A stretch of 5,219 nucleotides of DNA, from contig DNGT01000464.1 of assembly GCA_003486165.1 (NCBI GenBank), positions 1,505-6,723 on the forward strand, written 5' to 3'. Each line of letters starts with the position of its first letter. Positions within the stretch are counted from its first letter, which is position 1. The notes under the pieces were generated by a model. It was not told the DNA's origin and did no database searches. It saw only the letters and a program-made list of their open reading frames with translations. Shown piece after piece: positions 1-5,127 of the stretch. The position numbers and the translations under genes are program-made. Source of the DNA: Desulfobacteraceae bacterium (lineage in GTDB: Bacteria > Desulfobacterota > Desulfobacteria > Desulfobacterales > UBA11574).

Positions 1-497
1 TTGGATTGCTTTTTAATAATTTCTTCGGCCATTTCATAGGGCATGACCGACATCTCGGCATTGATGCTACGAGAAATCGGTACAACTCGCATCTGCTTGG
101 TTTTCTGTTTAAACCATCTCGTTTTGGTTAAGTGAGGCAGGTATTCGTTCACGTCCCGAATCAGGCCTTCGTCCAGATCGTTGAGGTGGTATTCCCAAAT
201 CCCGATAACGAACTGAGCGGCCATATAGTGTTTTTCACCGCCTTTTGTTGAACGAAAGATCAATCCCTTTCTAGACATCTCCTCCAGCATCGAAGCCAGT
301 TCGGCTTCATCTCGGCCCATCCGCTGGGCAATGACCGCTACCGGTTCGGGCATCATGGTAAGGCCGGGGGCGATCTGGGCCTCCTGTTCCGAAAATAGCC
401 GCTTTAGAATGCGCAGTTCAACACCGGTCTCGGTCGGAGGAAACCCGGCCGGAAGATTATCCAAATAATTTGCCAATCGTTGATACACATCGGTCAT
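1..497 (-). CDS. 4Fe-4S binding protein, N-terminal part (runs off the left edge)
   Basis: An open frame starts at the ATG at 497-495 and stays open for 165 codons to the window edge, so the stop and C-terminus are not visible. AAGGAAA lies about 7 nt upstream of the ATG as a ribosome binding site. The opening (MTDVYQRLANYLDNLP, then GVELRILKRLF at about 25-35) and the segments HYMAAQFVIGIWEYH (90-104) and VVPISRS (138-144) resemble a roughly 350-residue protein family common in Desulfobacterota that carries a C-terminal ferredoxin-like 4Fe-4S domain. Residues about 50-85 look like a winged-helix segment (PEPVAVIAQRMG, then LEEMSRKGLIFR). No cysteine occurs in the visible part, as expected if the clusters lie in the missing C-terminal half. 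The family call is from remembered sequence pattern; the substrate and partner are unknown. It is divergent from the rhodanese operon. Confidence 0.75.
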   Translation of the reverse strand, partial: MTDVYQRLANYLDNLPAGFPPTETGVELRILKRLFSEQEAQIAPGLTMMPEPVAVIAQRMGRDEAELASMLEEMSRKGLIFRSTKGGEKHYMAAQFVIGIWEYHLNDLDEGLIRDVNEYLPHLTKTRWFKQKTKQMRVVPISRSINAEMSVMPYEMAEEIIKKQS

Positions 498-566
498 AAT
501 ATGTTTCCTTTAAATTGTTGGATGTAAAATTCAAACTGTAAATATCAAGTCTCGACAGCCTAAATC

Positions 567-595
567 ATTTTAGACGAAGGTGCTTGTTTTTTCAA
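567..595 (-). promoter_or_regulatory. sigma-70-like promoter of the 4Fe-4S protein gene
   Basis: Read on the minus strand, TTGAAA (595-590) and TAAAAT (572-567) are separated by 17 bases. Each hexamer matches the sigma-70 consensus at five of six positions. The start of transcription would fall near 560, giving a leader of about 63 nt before the ATG at 497. Confidence 0.6.
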
Positions 596-646
596 TTGTT
601 TTTCGATAACTTTTTGCATAAGGTTTTTTTCGATGATTTTAAAAAG

Positions 647-664
647 TTTGATTAACCGATCAAA
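647..664. repeat. short palindrome TTTGAT-N6-ATCAAA, possible operator
   Basis: Six-base arms TTTGAT (647-652) and ATCAAA (659-664) flank a 6-base centre in the AT-rich spacer between the divergent 4Fe-4S and rhodanese genes. The half-sites look like FNR-type TTGAT/ATCAA, but that motif has a 4-base centre, so a regulator cannot be named. In such AT-rich DNA a chance palindrome is quite possible. No clear sigma-70 promoter for the plus-strand genes was found in this spacer. Confidence 0.25.
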
Positions 665-722
665 AAAAATCAGTAAAAATTAATATGTTTTACAAATTAA
701 AATTCATGAATATCGTTTGAAT

Positions 723-728
723 AAGGAA
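723..728 (+). promoter_or_regulatory. ribosome binding site that sets the rhodanese start
   Basis: AAGGAA followed by a 9-nt spacer precedes ATG 738. It lies inside the longer frame that begins at TTG 717, which argues for the shorter protein. Confidence 0.6.
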
Positions 729-737
729 AACAAGAGC

Positions 738-1232
738 ATGCAATGGAATAAAACCATAGTAGAAATGATTTTCCTTTTAGGGATATCCATAATTCTCGCT
801 TTCACTGTAAATTTTTTCTCTCCTGCAGGCATTGCCATTGTAAGTCAGTGGGATGAATCATTGGGCGTTGTAGCCTCTAAAGCTGATAGCGATGTTTTTA
901 GCGGCGAATTAAAAATTGAAGATGTTAAGACCGCAAAACAAATCTACGACAAAAGAACAGCCGTTTTTGTGGATGCCCGTTCGCTTGAAAATTTTAAAAA
1001 TGGTCATATAAAAGGTGCAGAATCCTTACCTCTCGATCAATTTGATAACTTCATCAAAGCGTTTAAAGAGAAATATCCAGCCAACACATTCATTGTTACG
1101 TATTGCTCAGGAAGAACCTGTAACGATAGCCAAAGGCTGGAACAACTTCTGTTTGACCACGGTTACGTAAATGTCAGTATCTTTATCGATGGTTATCAGG
1201 GCTGGAAAGCAGAGGGTTACCCAATTGAGTAA
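738..1232 (+). CDS. membrane-anchored rhodanese-domain protein
   Basis: The product is a 164-residue protein with an N-terminal transmembrane or uncleaved signal segment (about residues 8-24) followed by one rhodanese domain (about 60-162), probably facing the periplasm. Family marks are VDARSLENFKNGHIKGAESLP-type sequence at 78-98 and the active-site loop YCSGRTCNDS at 122-131. C123 is the expected catalytic, persulfide-forming cysteine, and C128 is a second cysteine in the loop. The C-terminal GYQGWKAEGYPIE is typical. I prefer ATG 738 because AAGGAA at 723-728 lies 9 nt upstream; the TTG at 717, which would add seven residues, has no Shine-Dalgarno sequence. It is followed after 4 bp by the MauE-like gene, so the two are probably co-transcribed. 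A role in sulfane-sulfur or thiol redox chemistry in the envelope is inferred; the substrate is unknown. Confidence 0.9.
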   Translation: MQWNKTIVEMIFLLGISIILAFTVNFFSPAGIAIVSQWDESLGVVASKADSDVFSGELKIEDVKTAKQIYDKRTAVFVDARSLENFKNGHIKGAESLPLDQFDNFIKAFKEKYPANTFIVTYCSGRTCNDSQRLEQLLFDHGYVNVSIFIDGYQGWKAEGYPIE

Positions 1233-1236
1233 CACT

Positions 1237-1701
1237 ATGAGAACTCTTTTCAATAACGGTTGGATAGAAATAGCATTTCGTTGGATTCTCGGTATAACCT
1301 TTATCTATGCCAGCTATTATAAGATACTGTCTCCTACGGATTTTGCTAAAATGGTTTATGGATACAACCTTTTCCCGGAGGTTTTAATAAACCTGATCGC
1401 GATTGTTCTTCCCTTTGTGGAGCTGATCTCGGGCCTATCATTGCTTCTCGGGATCTATCCCCGGTCTGCAGCTTTGATCATAAACGGATTGCTGCTGGCC
1501 TTTATCTTTATTTTGACGATTAACATCATTAGAGGCCACGAATTCGACTGCGGATGTTTCTCAGCAGGAAAGACAGGATCTCCAAAAATGATGGTCGCAA
1601 GAGATGTTATATACTTAATCATGGGACTGCAGATTTTTTGGTTTAATGGTGTCAGAAAGGGATGTTTTATCCGTAAAAACCATTGCAAGCGTTTGAAGTG
1701 A
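1237..1701 (+). CDS. MauE/DoxX-like redox-associated membrane protein
   Basis: A 154-residue integral membrane protein with four hydrophobic segments at about 12-28, 48-71, 77-97 and 121-137. The start WIEIAFRWILGITFIYASYYK-like region (residues 9-29) and the HEFDCGCFS motif (101-109; C105 and C107) match the MauE/DoxX-like family, linked to disulfide formation or electron transfer in the envelope. The frame is open from 1171, but a start there would overlap the rhodanese gene by 62 bp and add hydrophilic residues unlike the family, so ATG 1237, 4 bp after the rhodanese stop, is chosen. The Shine-Dalgarno sequence is weak (TTGAG), so translational coupling is likely. Pairing of MauE-like proteins with a rhodanese suggests they act in one thiol/sulfur relay; this is inferred. 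The TGA stop here is an ordinary stop. Confidence 0.85.
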   Translation: MRTLFNNGWIEIAFRWILGITFIYASYYKILSPTDFAKMVYGYNLFPEVLINLIAIVLPFVELISGLSLLLGIYPRSAALIINGLLLAFIFILTINIIRGHEFDCGCFSAGKTGSPKMMVARDVIYLIMGLQIFWFNGVRKGCFIRKNHCKRLK

Positions 1702-1715
1702 ACTAAAGCCTGCCC

Positions 1716-1755
1716 TGGTGCGCATCGCTCATATCTTGATCTGACCTGTGCACCA
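1716..1755 (+). repeat. inverted repeat downstream of the MauE-like gene
   Basis: TGGTGCGCA (1716-1724) can pair with TGTGCACCA (1747-1755) over nine positions, one being a G-U wobble, around a 22-base loop. It lies 15 bases after the stop codon and is followed at some distance by a short T-run (1770-1773). It could be a 3' protective stem or part of a terminator, but the geometry is not that of a classical intrinsic terminator. Confidence 0.35.
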
Positions 1756-1797
1756 TCGCAAACATAACTTTTTGAGTAAAGATTTATGGTTATCGGT

Positions 1798-1850
1798 CTG
1801 AGCTATGGTTAGGGTAAACCAAAGCCAAAGTCTTAGGGCTCGGATTTTTT
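1798..1850 (+). terminator. probable terminator of the rhodanese-MauE operon
   Basis: CTGAGCT (1798-1804) pairs with GGGCTCGG-type sequence (1837-1843) over seven positions, with two G-U pairs, and is followed directly by A plus six Ts (1845-1850). A smaller stem TGGTT/AACCA (1806-1810 with 1817-1821) sits inside. The G-U pairs and the T-run both favour the plus-strand transcript. The long interior makes it an imperfect terminator, so confidence is moderate. It lies only 7 bp from the end of the convergent thioredoxin gene. Confidence 0.4.
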
Positions 1851-1857
1851 ACTACGC

Positions 1858-2427
1858 TTACTCTCTGGACCATGGTTTTTGAATCAGATCTTGAAAGAAA
1901 CGCAAGATCTCAGGATGGACCCAGTCCCGCGGGCCGATAATTTTTTTGACGAGTATTCCATTTTTGTCGATGATAAAGCTCTCTGGAACTCCGGTCGTTT
2001 TATAACCAGCTCCGATGGTTCCGGCAGAATCGATCAAAACAGGGAAAGTGAGTTTGTATCTTTTCATAAATGGCGCCACAACCTTCACCCCCAAAGAATC
2101 AATACTGACTGCCAGAATTTCAAAATCTTCATCGTTGAGTTTTTGGTAAAGCCTTTCCATTGAAGGCATTTCATCGACACAGGAAGGACACCATGTCGCC
2201 CAAATATTAACGAGAACGATTTTGCCTCTGAAGTCGGACAGGCTGACCATTTTTCCATTGATGCCGGGAAATGTGAAATCAGGGGCAGGAAGTCCAATCT
2301 CTATCGGTACGATCTTTACAGATTTATTATATGACCGGTTTCGATTCAGCAGCAAAAGGACCAGCAATCCTGCGATTATTAAAAAAATGAGAATAACAGC
2401 GCGATAGTTAGTTTGTTTTTCTTGCAT
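1858..2427 (-). CDS. TlpA/ResA-like membrane-anchored thioredoxin
   Basis: A 189-residue protein with a short cytoplasmic N-terminus, one transmembrane anchor (about 10-27) and a periplasmic AhpC/TSA-Redoxin type thioredoxin fold (about 43-185). Visible marks are GLPAPDFTFPGINGK (45-59), the SLSDFRGKIVLVNIWATWCPSC block ending in the active-site pair C80-P-S-C83, and the cis-proline segment TTGVPES with P148. This is the usual make-up of TlpA/ResA/CcmG-type thiol-disulfide oxidoreductases that keep periplasmic cysteines reduced. No heme-maturation genes are nearby. It starts 5 nt after the CueP stop with no clear Shine-Dalgarno sequence, so its translation is probably coupled to CueP. The likely client is therefore the CueP selenocysteine/cysteine set; this is inferred from position, and from recollection that Salmonella CueP interacts with Dsb proteins. 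Confidence 0.9.
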   Translation of the reverse strand: MQEKQTNYRAVILIFLIIAGLLVLLLLNRNRSYNKSVKIVPIEIGLPAPDFTFPGINGKMVSLSDFRGKIVLVNIWATWCPSCVDEMPSMERLYQKLNDEDFEILAVSIDSLGVKVVAPFMKRYKLTFPVLIDSAGTIGAGYKTTGVPESFIIDKNGILVKKIIGPRDWVHPEILRFFQDLIQKPWSRE

Positions 2428-2432
2428 ATTTA

Positions 2433-2981
2433 TTATTGCAATCGAAACGTGGTTATACAGGTATCGCTGTCATCAAACGTGGTTATTAAGCCTTTGGCTG
2501 TTCGATTCAGCCCCTGAACTCTCAGTGCGATCTTACGGTTTCTTGGAAGCCAGAGTTCAAAAAAACCGTTTCGCAAGGTGACGATAGTTTCATCGACCAG
2601 AACATTTCCATCTTGGTCAACCGCTTTTACATAAAACTTCTGCTCGGGCAATTCCGCCTGACAGGAGGACATGAAATGAATGGCTCACCTATGCGTTCTG
2701 CTTATATAGGGTGCCACGGCGACCAACATTTTATCTTCAGGAAGCGGAATCTTTTTAATAACTTTATCATCAGAGGATTTAAACACCACCTCTCGAGGGG
2801 TGACGTAGCTCGTGATCTCCTTTTTGGAATAATTCCATTCGTTGGCAATTGCTATCGCTTGAACGGCATCAACGTTGTTCAATCTGGCTTCATCTGACTT
2901 ATCATTGCTTTGGGTGGTGTACGCCGGAAACAGACAGCTTATTCCAAGAAAGAGAGTAAAGGATAGTATTTTAGATTTCAT
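2433..2981 (-). CDS. cueP: CueP-family periplasmic metal-binding protein, predicted selenoprotein (in-frame TGA = Sec99)
   Basis: Read through the TGA at 2687-2685, this is one 182-residue protein, about the usual CueP length. It has an N-terminal signal peptide (about 1-22; C16 in GISC is a weak lipobox candidate), then the CueP pattern: PLPEDKMLVAVAPYISRTH (79-97), U99, H102, C107-Q-A-E-L, FYVKAVDQDGNVLVDETI, NGFFELWLPR, and the C-terminal TCITTFRL with C175. CueP of Salmonella binds copper in the periplasm using, as I recall, Cys96, Cys104 and Cys172; the 8- and 68-residue spacings here are identical, with TGA in place of the first cysteine. A SECIS-like hairpin follows. Upstream and downstream halves are in one frame with no other defect. 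ATG 2981 is chosen because GGAGG lies 5 nt upstream; ATG 2993 overlaps that site. The alternatives are a nonsense-mutated pseudogene or a downstream restart at 2672. It heads an operon with the TlpA-like gene. Confidence 0.82.
2649..2673 (-). promoter_or_regulatory. candidate bacterial SECIS element for Sec99 of CueP
   Basis: On the minus strand, UCCUCCU (2669-2663) and AGGCGGA (2659-2653) pair as 3 bp, a U-C mismatch, then 3 bp, closing a GUC loop (2662-2660). Two more pairs (2673-2672 with 2650-2649) extend the base beyond a 2x2 internal loop. The loop starts 22 nt after the TGA. In E. coli fdhF the SECIS has a GGUC loop on 3 bp, a bulged U, then 3 bp, with about 18 nt between UGA and loop. 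The unpaired U and the GU in the loop, both recognised by SelB, are in equivalent places here. Confidence 0.65.
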
Positions 2982-2991
2982 CTTTTCCTCC
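2982..2991 (-). promoter_or_regulatory. ribosome binding site deciding the CueP start
   Basis: GGAGG (2991-2987) and a 5-nt spacer precede ATG 2981. The ATG at 2993-2991 shares its G with this site and so cannot use it, which makes the four extra N-terminal residues unlikely. Confidence 0.75.
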
Positions 2992-3045
2992 ATAAGTTAC
3001 ACGTATTTGATTTTTCAACATTTCGTTTTAGTACTTTAAATTTTC

Positions 3046-3074
3046 AATATAAGAAGCCTGATAACCAAAGTCAA
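3046..3074 (-). promoter_or_regulatory. sigma-70-like promoter of the cueP-tlpA operon
   Basis: On the minus strand TTGACT (3074-3069) and TATATT (3051-3046) are 17 bases apart, each matching five of six consensus positions. Transcription would start near 3039, giving a leader of about 58 nt. No palindrome typical of a CueR/MerR operator, which would lie in a longer 19-20 bp spacer, is present, so copper control by that route is not supported. The rest of 2994-3192 shows no gene and no convincing terminator for the DnaJ-like gene. Confidence 0.65.
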
Positions 3075-3192
3075 ATTTAACAGAATGAAGATGAATCTAT
3101 GGAACCCGTTTTTTCAGATAAACACCCTTATGACAAACAACGGACATATAAAGGCAAAAGGACAAGCATCGCAGGTATCACCCAATAACGAC

Positions 3193-3864
3193 CTACCAGT
3201 CAAACTCATCCGAGTTCGGGTCGACAAATACAACAATGTTTAGATTTGTATCTTTTAAACCAATATCTTCCATGGAAATGCGTTGTTGAGTCCCATTTTG
3301 GGTGTGAGGTGGAATGCTTAAAGAAAACTCTCTATGGGTATGGATATAACCGTGCCCCGAGCAGTCCGGGCAGAAAAACTGATTCCAGATTTCTGTATCC
3401 CCGCATCGGGAGCAGGGCTCAATTATGGGTACCGTAATGGGGAAAAGTCCTCCATGTCGTGCTTCCTCCGGAGAGAGAAAGATCTCATAATATAAATCTT
3501 TATCAGGAACACGCCCCCTTTCTTTTGTATAAAATCCAGGCAAAAATCCCTCAAAAAACTCATCAGCAAAGGATCTTAACCGGTCCATTTCGTCAAAGAC
3601 AGATCTTCTTTTTGGGATGATATGTTGAACGTTCCGTTTTTTCGAAATTTGTCGCGGCTGTTTCAGTGCGGCATCGTATCTTTGACGTTTGTTTTCATCA
3701 ATAAGCGTTTCATAAGCCTCTCTGGCTTCACGAAACTCGTCACTGCTGATAGAATGGGTTAAATCCGGATGCAGCTGTTTTGCTATCCTTCGGTAGGCCC
3801 GTTTAATCTGGTTTAAATTGGCTTGCCTGGATATACCAAGGACGACATAATAGTCTTTTGGCAC
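3193..3864 (-). CDS. DnaJ-like J-domain co-chaperone with reduced zinc motif
   Basis: A 223-residue protein starting at GTG 3864, with AGGAGG (3876-3871) 6 nt upstream; the ATG at 3869 is out of frame and only 1 nt from that site. Residues 4-66 form a J-domain with the DnaK-stimulating tripeptide H32-P33-D34 and the closing YDAAL. A basic linker (about 68-87) and a segment SVFDEMDRLRSFADEFFEGF-like (88-107) follow, then a C-terminal DnaJ-type region (about 122-216) with EIFLSPEEARHGG and only two CxxC pairs, C141/C144 and C155/C158, instead of the four CxxCxGxG repeats of true DnaJ. It lacks the Gly/Phe-rich region and most of the second C-terminal domain, so it is a specialised co-chaperone rather than the housekeeping DnaJ. 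It lies downstream of two Hsp20 genes on the same strand, consistent with passing Hsp20-held clients to DnaK; this is inferred. Confidence 0.88.
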   Translation of the reverse strand: MPKDYYVVLGISRQANLNQIKRAYRRIAKQLHPDLTHSISSDEFREAREAYETLIDENKRQRYDAALKQPRQISKKRNVQHIIPKRRSVFDEMDRLRSFADEFFEGFLPGFYTKERGRVPDKDLYYEIFLSPEEARHGGLFPITVPIIEPCSRCGDTEIWNQFFCPDCSGHGYIHTHREFSLSIPPHTQNGTQQRISMEDIGLKDTNLNIVVFVDPNSDEFDW

Positions 3865-3950
3865 AGCATACCTCCTATTATAATAATATTATAAAGTGCT
3901 TCAAGGATCATACTATTCCATAAGACAAAGTAAAAACCTTACAACAAGTT

Positions 3951-4064
3951 TAAGACCAAGGCAGGCGAAAATTTTAACCGCAGGTATACATTGAGTATTT
4001 CGAGGATTAAAATTTGAGCCTAACGCCGGGATTGGGCAAAAAGGGGCGTTTTTCAAAGGTCTCA
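3951..4064. repeat. structured, repeat-like element between Hsp20 and DnaJ-like genes
   Basis: Imperfect ends TAAGACC (3951-3957) and GGTCTCA (4058-4064) enclose a long inverted repeat, AGGCGAAAATTTTAA (3963-3977) against TTAAAATTTGAGCCT (4007-4021), matching at 13 of 15 positions, and a second stem AACGCC/GGCGTT (4022-4027 with 4045-4050). No convincing gene lies here; the 60-codon minus-strand frame at 3913-4095 has no family resemblance and no ribosome binding site. The nested palindromes suggest an interspersed repeat or small non-autonomous element, but only one copy is in the window. Confidence 0.4.
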
Positions 4065-4070
4065 ATATGA

Positions 4071-4115
4071 AAGCCGGAGGGATAGTGTCTTCCAATTTTC
4101 TATCGCCTCCGGCTT
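4071..4115 (-). terminator. strong hairpin ending the Hsp20 operon
   Basis: AAGCCGGAGGGATAG (4071-4085) pairs with CTATC-G-CCTCCGGCTT (4100-4115) to give 15 base pairs with a single bulged G and a 14-base loop, the most stable hairpin in the window. It begins 13 bases after the stop of the downstream Hsp20 gene. On the minus strand it is followed by only a short T-rich stretch (TTTCATATT), so it may act as a terminator or as a 3' stem that attenuates transcription into the DnaJ-like gene. Confidence 0.6.
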
Positions 4116-4128
4116 CAGGAAAAAATAT

Positions 4129-4536
4129 TTAGGTTCTAACTTCGATTTTACGTGGCTTAGCCTCTTCAACCTTCGGCAATGTGAGTCGTAAGACACCATC
4201 CGTCAAATTGGCATTAATCTTACTCTGATCAATCACGTTAGAGAGCGAAAATTGCCGATAGAATTTCCCTATTTCGTATTCAATCAAAATGTCTTCCTCA
4301 TTGGCTCTCTCAAAAGGTTCAACCTCTCCGGTTAAGGTCAATGTGTTCTCCCGAAGGTCAATGGTCAGGTTTTCTGCGGTTACACCCGGTAAATCTGCCA
4401 AAAGGGTAAGCTCGCGATCATTTTCGAAGATATCCACACTGGGTGTAAAGACCACCCCCGGCTTCGTCTGCTCGGCCGGAGAAGTTACTTCTTGTTTTGG
4501 TTTTACTTGGATTTCTTTGGCTTTACTGTCCGTCAT
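4129..4536 (-). CDS. Hsp20/alpha-crystallin family small heat shock protein (second in operon)
   Basis: A 135-residue small heat shock protein, an ATP-independent holdase that binds unfolding proteins. A charged, low-complexity N-terminal arm (1-28) precedes the alpha-crystallin domain (about 29-122): PSVDIFENDRELTLLADLPG at 32-51, NTLTLTGE (64-71), YEIGKFYRQFSL (87-98) and the signature DGVLRLTLPK (113-122). The C-terminal I131-E-V133 provides the I-x-I/V motif used in oligomer assembly. AGGAGG lies 8 nt upstream of ATG 4536. It follows the first Hsp20 gene by 35 bp on the same strand, and the two are distinct in sequence, as in class A/class B pairs that co-assemble; that they co-assemble is inferred. 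Confidence 0.93.
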   Translation of the reverse strand: MTDSKAKEIQVKPKQEVTSPAEQTKPGVVFTPSVDIFENDRELTLLADLPGVTAENLTIDLRENTLTLTGEVEPFERANEEDILIEYEIGKFYRQFSLSNVIDQSKINANLTDGVLRLTLPKVEEAKPRKIEVRT

Positions 4537-4571
4537 GGTAATCCCTCCTTCCTATAGAATTCCTTGGAAAC

Positions 4572-5030
4572 TTATTTAACTGCAATCTGTCTGGGTTTGG
4601 TCTTTTCAGCCTTAGGTATGGTCATGGTCAATACACCATTCTCCAACTTGGCATCAACTTTATTGACGTCGATATCATCAGGCAGATTAATTAATCTTGA
4701 GAATTTTCCCGCTTCTCTTTCCCTTCGGTGGTATTTGACGTTGTTGCCTTCCACGGGTATTTTTCTTTCGCCTGAAATAGAAATGCCTTTTGCTGTAACC
4801 TGGATGTCCAACTCGTCGGACTTTATGCCTGGCAATTCCGCACGAACATAGTAACTGTCATTATTTTCAGTCACATTGGTCAAGGGAAATACGCCGGCCG
4901 AAGGCATCGGAAAGGCCCCTCTTGATAAAGCACCTTGCCATTGCTCCATCTGTCTTTGTAAACGATCCAGTTCTCTGAAGGAACTCCCTAATCCTCTAGT
5001 CGGAAAATCGAATAGTCTTCTGTAAAACAT
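4572..5030 (-). CDS. Hsp20/alpha-crystallin family small heat shock protein (first in operon)
   Basis: A 152-residue small heat shock protein. The aromatic/Arg-rich N-terminal arm (MFYRRLFDFP, then a predicted helix LDRLQRQMEQWQ at 21-32) is followed by the alpha-crystallin domain (about 48-141): TNVTENNDSYYVRAELPGI (51-69), ISISGERK (83-90), YHRREREAGKFSRLINLP (100-117) and the signature NGVLTMTIPK (131-140). The C-terminal I149-A-V151 is the I-x-I/V anchor. AGGAGG lies 8 nt before ATG 5030; an overlapping upstream ATG is out of frame. This is the classical bacterial Hsp20 type, whereas the downstream paralogue has a different arm and a YEIGKFYRQF region. It is the promoter-proximal gene of the chaperone cluster. 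Confidence 0.95.
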   Translation of the reverse strand: MFYRRLFDFPTRGLGSSFRELDRLQRQMEQWQGALSRGAFPMPSAGVFPLTNVTENNDSYYVRAELPGIKSDELDIQVTAKGISISGERKIPVEGNNVKYHRREREAGKFSRLINLPDDIDVNKVDAKLENGVLTMTIPKAEKTKPRQIAVK

Positions 5031-5127
5031 GGCGACATCCTCCTTTCTATATTTATTTTAATAGTTATAACACACAGATTTGGTTGATATTTTGACTTTT
5101 TAAAAAGATTGATAAAATTTTAGTAAA

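Noticed and set aside
1171..1236. Longer N-terminus for the MauE-like protein, overlapping the rhodanese gene
   Set aside because: The extra 22 residues are read in a shifted frame of the rhodanese coding sequence and do not resemble the family; ATG 1237 gives the expected start just before the first membrane segment.
1699..1770. Second Sec codon at the TGA ending the MauE-like gene, with the hairpin at 1716-1755 as SECIS
   Set aside because: Read-through would add only about 21 codons with no family similarity, the protein already has its full set of four membrane segments, and the 22-base loop does not fit a bacterial SECIS.
2433..2672. Separate 79-residue protein starting at the ATG at 2672
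   Set aside because: It begins in the middle of the CueP domain, in the same frame as the upstream piece, and has no Shine-Dalgarno sequence or signal peptide. It is best explained as the part of CueP after the Sec codon.
2613..2897. Plus-strand ORFs across the cueP region and other opposite-strand frames (for example 1879-2163, 2222-2407, 4289-4579, 4564-4851)
   Set aside because: They are antisense shadows of well-supported genes with no domain features or ribosome binding sites of their own.
2433..2981. cueP as a nonsense-mutated pseudogene
   Set aside because: Both sides are intact and in frame, the TGA replaces exactly a conserved Cys, a SECIS-like hairpin is in place, and promoter and ribosome binding site are good. 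It remains the main alternative until the sel genes are checked.
3871..3893. TATAAT-like boxes just upstream of the DnaJ-like gene as its own promoter
   Set aside because: Two TATAAT matches occur in the AT repeat at 3877-3893, but the nearer one would start transcription past the ribosome binding site and the other lacks a -35 box at the right distance. An internal promoter is possible but not supported.
3913..4095. Minus-strand 60-codon ORF between the Hsp20 and DnaJ-like genes
   Set aside because: It has no ribosome binding site and no recognisable family, and it lies across the terminator hairpin and palindromic element.
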